A stretch of DNA of 64,000 bases, from assembly GCA_964468205.1 (NCBI GenBank), contig CAYXVG010000030.1:1-64000 (forward strand), in the 5' to 3' direction. Position 1 is the first letter of the stretch; each line of letters starts with the position of its first letter. Under the pieces are notes generated by a model that did no database searches, was not told the DNA's origin, and worked only from the letters and a program-made list of their open reading frames with translations. The position numbers were made by a program, and so were the translations under genes. The DNA comes from CAWELS01 sp964468205. Lineage in GTDB: Bacteria > Acidobacteriota > Terriglobia > Bryobacterales > Bryobacteraceae. This document shows, piece after piece, positions 15,981 through 23,233 of the stretch.

Positions 15981-16523
15981 TCAGCCGCCGGGCGCATCTA
16001 AGTCACCGGTTCCAGCCAGATCTTCAATCTTAGTCCCAACACAATCGATCCGCTGCGGGATCGAACCGCGCATGGACACCTGGCCTTCCTGGGCGCCCAG
16101 GGATTCGTCACTCAGATGCGAATGAAACGCCGCGGCGTGAGCGGCCGCCGCCGCATCCACCATTAGTTCCCGCAACATGGTCTCGAGCATGGCGACCAGC
16201 CGGTCGAGATCCGGACGATTCAGATGACGGCAGAAGTGCTTGGGCGACATCGCCTCGAGTACAACTCCCGCGCCGCTGCGAATAGCGGCCACCCGGCACG
16301 GTAAGAAAGCTGCGAATCGTATGTCGGCCGCGAGCAGAGCGCCGTACAATTCCGTATGGCAGATGGTGAAAGAAAGGGCATCGTGCGATGCCCGCCGGGC
16401 CTCCTCGGAAAGGAGCGCGCCAAGCCGCGTGACGGCCAGAACGTGAGCGCCATGCCTCCTGGCCACGCGGGTGAAGGCGGCCTCCATCTCTTCTATTCTG
16501 TGTTTCGATTCAACCTGAATCAT
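15981..16523 (-). CDS. DUF302-family protein
   Basis: This 180-residue soluble protein resembles the DUF302 family: an amphipathic start (IEEMEAAFTRVARRHGAHVLAV), the central block LSFTICHTELYGALLAADIRFAAFLPCRVAAI and a helical end (RLVAMLETMLRELM). DUF302 proteins fold like a swapped alpha/beta dimer; their function is unsettled, with suggestions of cofactor binding. The C-terminal ~40 residues are unlike the family. It has no signal peptide. The upstream region has a G-run that may serve as a ribosome site. It may be transcribed together with the permeases. Confidence 0.55.
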   Translation of the reverse strand: MIQVESKHRIEEMEAAFTRVARRHGAHVLAVTRLGALLSEEARRASHDALSFTICHTELYGALLAADIRFAAFLPCRVAAIRSGAGVVLEAMSPKHFCRHLNRPDLDRLVAMLETMLRELMVDAAAAAHAAAFHSHLSDESLGAQEGQVSMRGSIPQRIDCVGTKIEDLAGTGDLDAPGG

Positions 16524-16567
16524 ACATGTCGCCCCCCCAAATGATACAGCAGGCTGCGGGGATGCCG

Positions 16568-17167
16568 TCAGCTTCTTCGCGTGTAAAAATCGACGCCGGC
16601 CGGCGGTGAACTCCGGAATCTGCGCGTCAGGTTGCTGAACGACAGCAAAGTGGAGGCTTCCTGTAACGCGGCCGCGGCGGATGGAGTGAGATCGAGGCGG
16701 TAGCGGTCAGCCAGTTCGCCATAAGAGTACTCCAGATAACGAACGGTAGATTTGGCGGCGAGTTCTTCGAGCGCATCCCAAAACGAACGACGCTTCAGAA
16801 ACCGCCGCCGGGCAAGAGGCTCCGGCTCCAATTCGACGGTCCCGCCTCGAGCGAAGTGAATCACCACGAGAGAGCAACGTTCTGGCTCGAACGGGCGGTC
16901 TGGCTCGGCATCCGGGAAGGTGGAGAGGATCTCGTTGAGATCAGCGCGGCTCGGCTCGAATCCTTCCCAGCGAAACCGGGAGGCTCCGTGGACAAATGAA
17001 CCGCCGCGCAACAGCTTCGCTACCCGCTTGGGATCCTTTCCGGTGTGAGCGAGAATTCGCCCCATGAACTCGATTGCGTCCATCTCTTGCACCACAACCG
17101 GGGTAAGAGAAACCATGCCGGCTTCGTCGGAGATAAGCTTCACTCGAATGGAATTCGGAAAGGCCAT
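16568..17167 (-). CDS. Conserved-looking hypothetical protein
   Basis: I do not recognise this 199-residue protein. It has no signal peptide or membrane segment. The N-terminal third reads like a short alpha/beta unit (SIRVKLISDEAGMVSLTPVVVQEMDAIEFMGRIL), followed by FRWEGFEPSRADLNEIL and a Lys/Arg-rich FLKRRSFWDALEELAAKST. ATG 17167 lies 14 bases after the stop of the dehydrogenase gene, so the two are probably co-transcribed. The longer in-frame upstream start would overlap that gene. Confidence 0.55.
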   Translation of the reverse strand: MAFPNSIRVKLISDEAGMVSLTPVVVQEMDAIEFMGRILAHTGKDPKRVAKLLRGGSFVHGASRFRWEGFEPSRADLNEILSTFPDAEPDRPFEPERCSLVVIHFARGGTVELEPEPLARRRFLKRRSFWDALEELAAKSTVRYLEYSYGELADRYRLDLTPSAAAALQEASTLLSFSNLTRRFRSSPPAGVDFYTRRS

Positions 17168-17180
17168 GAGAGGCGGGCCC

Positions 17181-18236
17181 TCATTCGAGCGCGGCGATGA
17201 TACGTCCTGCCAGCTCGCTTGTCGAGAGGGAACCGCCCATGTCCGGGGTGCGGTTGGACGGATCAGCATAGACTCTCTCGACGGCGGATCTCACGGCGGC
17301 GGCCGCCTTTATCGTCTCCGGATGATCCAGCCATTCGAGCAGCATGGCCACGGAGAGAATCATCGCGGTGGGGTTCGCTTTGCCCTGGCCCGCAATGTCT
17401 GGCGCGGAGCCGTGTGAGGGCTGAAAGACCGCGTGGTGATCCCCAACATCCCCGGATGGCGCCATTCCCATGCCGCCGATTAGTCCCGCGGCCAAGTCCG
17501 AGAGGATATCGCCAAACATGTTCTCGGTAACGATCACGTCGAAGTCTTGCGGCCGGCGGACCAGGTAGAGGCTGGCCGCGTCCACGTAAATATGGTCGGC
17601 GCGAACATCCGGAAAGTCACGCGAGACCTCGTCGAAAATCATCCGGAAGAAAGCCATCGAGGGAAGTACGTTGGCCTTGTCGACGAGCGAAACGAGTTTG
17701 TGGCGTTTTTCGGCCAGGCGGAACGCGTAGCGGCAGACCTTTTCCGCGGCCCGCCGGGTAACGCGCATCGTATCCGAAACGGCGTCCGCGTCCTTCAAGA
17801 ATGTACCCTTACGACCAAAGAAGAGCCCTTCGGTGCTTTCCCTGACGATGACGAAGTCGATGTCTCCGGCCCCGAGGCCTTTCAACGGGGTATCGTTTTC
17901 GTGGAAGAGGCGAATCGGCCGCTCGCCGCCGTAAAGGTCGAGCTGCTCTCGAAGATCCAACTGGGGCGTCATCTCCGTGCCGGACGGCCAGCGCACATCG
18001 GGGAGGCCCATCGCGCCTAGCAATATGGCGTCAAACTCCTTTAGGCGGTCGATCGTGCCCGCCGGAAGCGGATCGCCGTTCCGCAGGTATTCGCCCGCGC
18101 CGACGGAAAACTCCTCGAAGTCGAATTGCACGCTCGACATGCGCTTCGCGGCGGCGAGCAATACCTTCAGGCTTTCGCTGGTGACCTCGGGACCGATCCC
18201 GTCACCGGGAAGCACTGCTATCTGATACGTCTTCAT
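17181..18236 (-). CDS. Isopropylmalate/isocitrate dehydrogenase family enzyme
   Basis: This 351-residue enzyme of the beta-decarboxylating dehydrogenase family oxidises a 2-hydroxyacid with NAD(P)+. Family landmarks are LPGDGIGPEVT at the start, a substrate loop reading VRESTEGLFFG, VDKANVLPS, the metal-binding MFGDILSDLAAGLIGG and PSHGSAPDIAGQGKANP. The loop VRESTEG is closer to tartrate, malate, homoisocitrate or isocitrate types than to LeuB, which has a Leu-Thr-Gly-Gly form. No leucine genes adjoin it. LeuB-type or tartrate/(R)-malate dehydrogenase are the main options. ATG start 18236. Confidence 0.8.
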   Translation of the reverse strand: MKTYQIAVLPGDGIGPEVTSESLKVLLAAAKRMSSVQFDFEEFSVGAGEYLRNGDPLPAGTIDRLKEFDAILLGAMGLPDVRWPSGTEMTPQLDLREQLDLYGGERPIRLFHENDTPLKGLGAGDIDFVIVRESTEGLFFGRKGTFLKDADAVSDTMRVTRRAAEKVCRYAFRLAEKRHKLVSLVDKANVLPSMAFFRMIFDEVSRDFPDVRADHIYVDAASLYLVRRPQDFDVIVTENMFGDILSDLAAGLIGGMGMAPSGDVGDHHAVFQPSHGSAPDIAGQGKANPTAMILSVAMLLEWLDHPETIKAAAAVRSAVERVYADPSNRTPDMGGSLSTSELAGRIIAALE

Positions 18237-18296
18237 AGGCCTTCGCGGTCATCATACAATACTCCCCAGGGGAGCCCTCGTGAGGGGCCAGTTTTG

Positions 18297-18599
18297 ATGC
18301 CAGAGAATCCCGCTTCAGAATCGCCGTCGGATCAGTTTGCGAAGGTCACGGCTGAGCTTTCGCGCTATCGCCACCACCTGCTGCAGTTCGAGGCCGTGCA
18401 ACAGGATGATGGAATCCACATATTGATTACAGCCAACAACCTTCCCGAGGGTGCGCACGTCTACGACGCCATGTTGCATCCGCGCGATCTCGAGGGTCCG
18501 CAGTTTCCCTGGAATCTCCAGCGCATGCTCTACGACTTCATCCACGACTACCTGGTGGAGTTGTTCATCGACACGCCGCAGAGCCGGAGCGTCCCGTGA
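18297..18599 (+). CDS. Conserved-looking small hypothetical protein
   Basis: This 100-residue soluble protein is unknown to me. Its core looks well ordered: SRYRHHLLQFEAVQQDDGIHILITANN, then VYDAMLHPRDLEGPQFPWNLQRMLYDFIHDYLVELF. ATG 18297 is taken because the sequence before it is short and divergent with the dehydrogenase promoter. Its stop overlaps the next GTG start (18596) by four bases, so it is translationally coupled with the methyltransferase gene, which suggests a linked job. Confidence 0.6.
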   Translation: MPENPASESPSDQFAKVTAELSRYRHHLLQFEAVQQDDGIHILITANNLPEGAHVYDAMLHPRDLEGPQFPWNLQRMLYDFIHDYLVELFIDTPQSRSVP

Positions 18600-19618
18600 A
18601 AACCGCGGCCGCCGAGTTCTTGGCCGCTGAAATCGTCCGCACCGGTCCCATACCCTTCAGCCGGTTCATGGAGGTGGCGCTTTATTATCCCGAGTTCGGC
18701 TATTATCGTTCGGCGCGGGATCCGTTCGGCCGCGGCGGCGACTACTATACAGCGGAACAGATTCAGCCCGCGTTCGGGTTGCTGATGAGACGCCTGATCG
18801 GACAACTGTGGGACGAGGCTGGCCGCCCGGCGGACTGGTCAGTCGTGGAACTCGGACCGGGACGCGGGGAGATGGCGGAGTTCTTCGCGGACTTCGCCTA
18901 CCTGCCCGTGGACCTTGGAGCCAATCTTCCCGAGCGAACCCGCGGGATAGTCTTCGCCAACGAATTCTTCGACGCGCTTCCGGTAGATGTCGCAGTCCGG
19001 CGGGGCGCCGGCTTTCAAGAGATGCGCGTCGGCTGCACAGGCGACTGCTTCTGCTGGGTGGAGAGTGGTCCCGTACAAGGTGAGCAGTTGGCGTACCTGG
19101 AACATTACGGGCAGAGCGTCGCGGATGACTGCCTGGTGGAGGTGAATCTGCACGCGCTGCGTTGGATGGATTTGATCGGAGAGTTCCTTGCTGGCGGTCA
19201 CCTGTTGATCATCGACTATGGATACTCCTCGCGAGAACTGATTCGCTTTCCCGGCGGAACGTTGATGAGCTACGTTCGCCACCGGGCTCTGGAGGATGTG
19301 TTAGCGGATCCCGGAGAACGTGACATCAGTGCGCACGTCTGCTTCACCGCGCTCGAAGATCGGGCGCGCAGATGCGGCTTTGGCGGGGCGCGCAGCGAGT
19401 CGCTGGGCCGGCTGCTGCTTCGTGTTGGAGAACACGATGAGTTTGCGTTCCTGATGGCGGACGCGAGCGCAGCGGAGCGGCAGAGGCGGGTGCTGCAACT
19501 GAAATCGCTTGTCTTCGGAATGGGAGAAGTCTTTCGAGCGCTTCTGCTATCGAAGCAGGACAGCCAAAAAAACGAAAGCGACCCCGGAGTCCGGGGCCGC
19601 TCGTCCAACGATGGTTAG
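18596..19618 (+). CDS. MidA/NDUFAF7-family SAM-dependent methyltransferase (DUF185)
   Basis: This 340-residue protein belongs to the COG1565/NDUFAF7 family. The N-terminal block (FSRFMEVALYYPEFGYY, GGDYYTAEQI) and the SAM-binding VVELGPGRGEMAEFF are diagnostic, followed by ANEFFDALPVD and LLIIDYGYSS. Eukaryotic NDUFAF7 methylates an Arg of a complex I subunit; bacterial targets are less clear. The start is GTG 18596, overlapping the upstream stop by four bases. Its last codons contain the minus-strand terminator of the neighbouring histone-H1-like gene. The ~10-residue Asp/Asn/Arg-rich tail is a likely by-product of that overlap. Confidence 0.88.
   Translation: MKTAAAEFLAAEIVRTGPIPFSRFMEVALYYPEFGYYRSARDPFGRGGDYYTAEQIQPAFGLLMRRLIGQLWDEAGRPADWSVVELGPGRGEMAEFFADFAYLPVDLGANLPERTRGIVFANEFFDALPVDVAVRRGAGFQEMRVGCTGDCFCWVESGPVQGEQLAYLEHYGQSVADDCLVEVNLHALRWMDLIGEFLAGGHLLIIDYGYSSRELIRFPGGTLMSYVRHRALEDVLADPGERDISAHVCFTALEDRARRCGFGGARSESLGRLLLRVGEHDEFAFLMADASAAERQRRVLQLKSLVFGMGEVFRALLLSKQDSQKNESDPGVRGRSSNDG
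19566..19600 (-). terminator. Rho-independent terminator of the H1-like gene, inside the methyltransferase CDS
   Basis: On the minus strand a GC-rich hairpin (19600-19578: GCG and CCCCGG pair with CCGGGG and CGC around ACT, with one mismatch) is followed by a U-rich run, TTTCG then seven Ts (19577-19566). It is about 34 bases downstream of the H1-like stop at 19634 and overlaps the last codons of the convergent methyltransferase gene. Confidence 0.8.
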
Positions 19619-19633
19619 TTGTGAAGAGAACGC

Positions 19634-19834
19634 CTACTTCTTCTTGGCTGGCGCTTTCTTGACAGCCTTCTTCTTAGCTGGCGCTTTCTTCTTAGCTGGC
19701 GCTTTCTTCTTGGCTGGCGCTTTCTTCACGGCCTTCTTGGCAGGGGCTTTCTTCGCAGCCTTCTTCGGTGCGGCCTTCTTCACTGCCTTCTTGGCCGGTG
19801 ATTTCTTCGCAGCCTTCTTGGTTGCATACCTCAT
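19634..19834 (-). CDS. Lysine-rich histone-H1-like repeat protein
   Basis: This 66-residue, extremely basic protein is built of short repeats (AAKK, PAKK, AVKKAPAKK, APAKKK) with almost no other residues after the first ten. Such PAKKA-repeat proteins resemble the C-terminal tail of eukaryotic histone H1 and bacterial AlgP/Hc1-type nucleoid proteins, which bind DNA without sequence specificity. The 5' end has a good AGGGAG ribosome site. A consensus-like promoter and terminator frame it, which supports high expression. DNA-binding is inferred from composition, not shown. The repeats may expand or contract. Confidence 0.75.
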   Translation of the reverse strand: MRYATKKAAKKSPAKKAVKKAAPKKAAKKAPAKKAVKKAPAKKKAPAKKKAPAKKKAVKKAPAKKK

Positions 19835-19891
19835 CGATTGATTCTCCCTAACATCATATTTGCGATCTCAAGAAGACCGCAGTGTGATTCA

Positions 19892-19920
19892 TATATAAGG
19901 GTGTTTGCAAGGAATGTCAA
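19892..19920 (-). promoter_or_regulatory. Strong sigma-70-type promoter for the H1-like gene
   Basis: On the minus strand TTGACA (19920-19915) is followed after exactly 17 bases by TATATA (19897-19892). The -35 is a perfect match and the -10 differs at one position. The leader would be about 50 bases and ends with AGGGAG before the ATG at 19834. Confidence 0.8.
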
Positions 19921-20021
19921 GGAAAAAATGGTTCACCGTCAACGGGTTAGAAACCTGCATCGCCTTCGTGGCGTATGAAACGTTAAGAGATAGAATTGTC
20001 GTAGGACATTTTTGAGGTCAA

Positions 20022-20768
20022 ATGGAGTGGATGGTGCGTGTCGAACCGTGCTGGAGAGTTGTACGTCGAAACGTGGTTTTCGCTCTGATTCCGCTTACGC
20101 TCGCGTTGTCCTTTAGCGGCTGCCGGAAGAAAAGGACGCGGGTGCCAACGCCGCCGCCAGTGACGGCGCCAGGCGAGGAAGTCGGCATTGCGAGTTGGTA
20201 CGGGCATCCCTATCACGGCCGCCGCACGGCAAACGGGGAGATCTACGACATGGAGCGATTGACCGCCGCTCATCGAACGCGGCCCTTCAATCAATGGGTA
20301 AGAGTTCACAACCTTGACACCGGAACAACAGTGGACGTCCGTATCAATGACCGCGGGCCGTTCATCGACGGCCGGATTATTGATCTCTCGCTGGCGGCCG
20401 CACGGACAATCGACATGGTTCGCCCTGGGACAGCCTGGGTAAGGATAGAGACTGTTCCCACGCCGCAGCCGGCGCCATCGATTTTGGAATACGAGAAGCC
20501 AGCCGCGCTACTTCTGGAAGCACCAGGGTCCTTTGCCGTGCAGGCCGGCGCATTCGAGGACATCGAGAACGCCGAGAGGATGACCCAGCAGCTCAACGAA
20601 CGGTATGGAACGGCTCGCTTGGTCCTCCGGGAGGGGGCTCCGTCCCTCTGGCGTGTCCTGGTGGGCGAGTTTGACACCCTGGAGGAGGCGCGGGCCCTGG
20701 CGGGGGAGATTCAGTCGGTCTTCGGAGCAGCGTTCGTTGTGCGCATCGATGATGTCGGGCGAGAGTAG
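20022..20768 (+). CDS. rlpA: RlpA-family septal ring lytic transglycosylase lipoprotein with SPOR domain
   Basis: This 248-residue protein has a lipobox (LSFSGC, Cys at about residue 34). Residues ~55-145 form a double-psi beta-barrel with GIASWYGHPYHGRRTANGE, RVHNLDTGTTVDVRINDRGPF and IDLSLAAARTIDM. The C-terminal SPOR domain (FAVQAGAFEDIENAERM, WRVLVGEFDTLEEARALAGEI) binds denuded peptidoglycan at the division septum. RlpA cleaves glycan strands there; the catalytic Asp-His pair is compatible with the motifs seen. Starts at 20022 or 20031 are equally possible. It is divergent from the H1-like gene. Confidence 0.92.
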   Translation: MEWMVRVEPCWRVVRRNVVFALIPLTLALSFSGCRKKRTRVPTPPPVTAPGEEVGIASWYGHPYHGRRTANGEIYDMERLTAAHRTRPFNQWVRVHNLDTGTTVDVRINDRGPFIDGRIIDLSLAAARTIDMVRPGTAWVRIETVPTPQPAPSILEYEKPAALLLEAPGSFAVQAGAFEDIENAERMTQQLNERYGTARLVLREGAPSLWRVLVGEFDTLEEARALAGEIQSVFGAAFVVRIDDVGRE

Positions 20769-20837
20769 GCGCCCCGAAGCCACGGAACCACAAACGCAAG
20801 CTCAGAAAGTTTCAGATTGGTGATAATCGCTGCCGGA

Positions 20838-20857
20838 GTACCCCCATCTGAGGGTAC
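20838..20857. promoter_or_regulatory. Inverted repeat, candidate operator
   Basis: GTACCC (20838-20843) is mirrored by GGGTAC (20852-20857) around an 8-base centre. The half-sites resemble TACCC-type boxes bound by NarL/LuxR-type response regulators. It lies ~170 bases upstream of the sigma-54 activator gene and 70 bases after rlpA. The role is inferred from symmetry alone. Confidence 0.35.
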
Positions 20858-21029
20858 GGTACTAGGACGATCCACGCAGATGCGGACCTGAGTGACCGCA
20901 CAATAGTTCTTGGTTTCAATACCTTGCGGACTTGTCGGAAAGGGGCGATCTTCGTTAGATTTTTGCTTTACGGATCACACTAGTACTACAGAGGCTCAAG
21001 CACAAGCGCCCATTCGGACGGCAGCTACA

Positions 21030-22064
21030 ATGATTGATCAACGCGCGAAGACTCAGACGAACATCGTTGGAGAATCCGAGAGAACGAAACAGGTGGTCCG
21101 CCTGGTAAACAAGGTAGGCAGGGGCAGATGGCCCGTTCTGCTGCTCGGGGAGACGGGAACGGGCAAGGAGGTTGTCGCCCGCGCGATTCACAACGTCGAA
21201 CCGTCAGGGCCATTCGTCACCATTGACTGCTCTTCCTTGGTTGGACCACTGATGGAGAGTGAACTCTTCGGGCACAGCAGAGGCGCCTTCACCGGCGCGG
21301 TGGGAACGAAGCTCGGACTCATCGAGCTTGCCAACGGCGGCACCGCGTTCCTTGACGAGATAGGCGAGCTTCCGCTCGACCTGCAGGCGAAGCTCCTCCG
21401 AGTGCTGCAGGAAAAGGAGTTTCGGCCAGTCGGGTCTGTGTCATCACGGAAGTCCGACTTTCGGATCATCGCCGCGACCAACCGGGACTTGGCGAAGGAG
21501 GTGGAACGGGGCAACTTCCGGCGGGACCTCTACTATCGTTTGAACGTGGTGACGATGAAGCTTTCGCCACTACGGGAACGGGTGGCGGATATTGTTCCGC
21601 TCACGCAGTATTTTTTGAAGCGCCACGGGAGCACCCACCACTTCACCCCGGAAGCCATGGACGCTCTACTCTCCTACAACTGGCCCGGTAACGTGCGTGA
21701 GCTGGAGAACTGCATTCAACAGATGCTGGCGATTAACACAGGGCCGCTTCTTCATACCGGGGATCTGCCTTCGCCTGTCCAGAACTTCCTGCAGGCCAAA
21801 AAGTCGAGTTCGTTGACTATGGCCGCCGGGGCCGGGGCGGGCGTAACGGCGCCGAGCGCCAATGGATCGACCATTCGCAAAGGTCCCGGAGCCGCCGAGC
21901 CGATAGTTTCGAGCGCGGTGCTGCCCCTTACCGAGGTCGAGAAGCGGGCCATCCTTCACGCGCTCGACTACACCAATGGAGACAGGGCGGAAGCAGCGAA
22001 CCTCCTTGGTATCGGCCGCACCACCTTGTACCGCAAGCTGAAGGAATACCAGGTGGCAAGCTAG
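21030..22064 (+). CDS. Sigma-54-dependent transcriptional activator without sensor domain
   Basis: This 344-residue bacterial enhancer-binding protein consists only of an AAA+ domain and a Fis-type helix-turn-helix. Walker A is GETGTGKE, the GAFTGA loop that contacts sigma-54 is intact (SRGAFTGAVG), Walker B is FLDEIGELP, and the arginine-containing RRDLYYRLN and WPGNVRELEN blocks are present. A low-complexity linker (~residues 245-295) leads to the DNA-binding end (EAANLLGIGRTTLYRKLKEY). ATG 21030 removes a poorly supported N-terminal extension. Without a receiver or sensing domain it should be constitutively active or controlled by its own level or a partner. The receiver protein downstream is a possible partner. 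Confidence 0.9.
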   Translation: MIDQRAKTQTNIVGESERTKQVVRLVNKVGRGRWPVLLLGETGTGKEVVARAIHNVEPSGPFVTIDCSSLVGPLMESELFGHSRGAFTGAVGTKLGLIELANGGTAFLDEIGELPLDLQAKLLRVLQEKEFRPVGSVSSRKSDFRIIAATNRDLAKEVERGNFRRDLYYRLNVVTMKLSPLRERVADIVPLTQYFLKRHGSTHHFTPEAMDALLSYNWPGNVRELENCIQQMLAINTGPLLHTGDLPSPVQNFLQAKKSSSLTMAAGAGAGVTAPSANGSTIRKGPGAAEPIVSSAVLPLTEVEKRAILHALDYTNGDRAEAANLLGIGRTTLYRKLKEYQVAS

Positions 22065-22214
22065 CACGAGCAGTGAGAAATCTTTCCCGCCGAACGCACT
22101 TACTCACTTGGTTCCCCGCCGGCGCCGGACATGGCGCGGCCGGAGGACCCGCTGGCGGGCCGGTTTCGCGCCGCCCGCCCGACAACCCGGGAAAGGCTAA
22201 GGCGTATTGCTCCA

Positions 22215-23093
22215 ATGAACGACCGTGCTTTGAAGGTGCTGCTGGTTGATGACAACCTGGAAGACATTCAGTTGATTGAAGAAGCCCTCTCCGAGCTGGC
22301 GGAGGTGCGGTTCAGCCGCAGTTGGCTGCAATCCTATGAACTGCTTCAGGCCGACGATATCCGCGAGGCTCTGGAGGTGTTGGCTGAGTGCCCGGTGGAT
22401 GTCGTCTTCGTGGATCAGAATCTATCGGATGCAAGCGGGCTGCACGCGTTCAGGCGCGTGCAAGAGTACTCGCCGGAATCACCGGTGGTCGTGCTGGCGG
22501 AGGAAGAAGACGAGGCCGCGGCGCTGAGCTTGGTTCGCCAGGGAGCGCAAGACTATCTCTTGAAATCGGAGATCGATTGCATCCCGCTGGCGCGGGCCAT
22601 TCATGGCGCGATAGAACGCCAACGGTACCGGAGCGCCTTGCGTAGCCTCGTCTGGATCGATGAGTTGACCGGGCTGTATTCGATAACGGGCCTGCAGCGA
22701 GCCGGAGAATGGTACGGATCGATCGCCACGCGGCTCGAGCAGGACGTTCGGGTTTTCGTATTCGAGTTAGACGGGCTCGAGCAGATTCGGAACACTCATG
22801 GGGCGCAGGAGCGTGACATGGCGTTAATCCTGACGTCCGATATCCTGCGGCGCGTGTTCCAAGGTATGGATCTTGTCGCGCGTGCCGGGGCGGGGCGCTT
22901 TGTGGCGGTAACGCTGGCGGAAACGCAGGAATCGGCCGTACGGGAGCGCTTTGCGGCGGAGCTCCGGCAGGCCAACAGCCGCCGGGAGGAGGAGTCGAAG
23001 CTGGTGGTTCGCGTCGGATCCGCGAGCGGCTCTCCGGCGGACGATCTGATCCGCCTGAGTCAGTTGGCTTCGGCCCCGATAGCCAAGAACTGA
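22215..23093 (+). CDS. Response regulator with degenerate GGDEF domain
   Basis: This 292-residue protein starts at ATG 22215. The receiver (residues ~6-125) has VLLVDDNLEDIQL, the acceptor Asp in VFVDQNLSD and YLLKSE. The C-terminal half follows the diguanylate cyclase pattern (WIDELTGLYSITGLQ, FVFELDGLEQIRNTHG, VARAGAGRF), but the GGDEF signature reads AGAGRF. Such proteins cannot make c-di-GMP and often act as c-di-GMP sensors or scaffolds. It follows the sigma-54 activator on the same strand after ~150 bases, so the pair may form a signalling unit. Confidence 0.85.
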   Translation: MNDRALKVLLVDDNLEDIQLIEEALSELAEVRFSRSWLQSYELLQADDIREALEVLAECPVDVVFVDQNLSDASGLHAFRRVQEYSPESPVVVLAEEEDEAAALSLVRQGAQDYLLKSEIDCIPLARAIHGAIERQRYRSALRSLVWIDELTGLYSITGLQRAGEWYGSIATRLEQDVRVFVFELDGLEQIRNTHGAQERDMALILTSDILRRVFQGMDLVARAGAGRFVAVTLAETQESAVRERFAAELRQANSRREEESKLVVRVGSASGSPADDLIRLSQLASAPIAKN

Positions 23094-23233
23094 TCCACTC
23101 AAGCCGGCAAGTCATTTGCACTCAACGGTGGAGCGCCGGGCTGTATGTGCGAGAATGAGCGAAGCTAGGCGCGGCTCGCGACGAGCTTTGCGGACGTCGC
23201 CTCGGGTCTGGTGAAGGAGTCATCGCCGCCACC

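Noticed and set aside
19509..19841. Plus-strand frame rich in Phe and Ala over the H1-like gene
   Set aside because: It is the mirror of the lysine-rich repeat gene; AFFLAGAF repeats are reverse translations of the AAKK codons.
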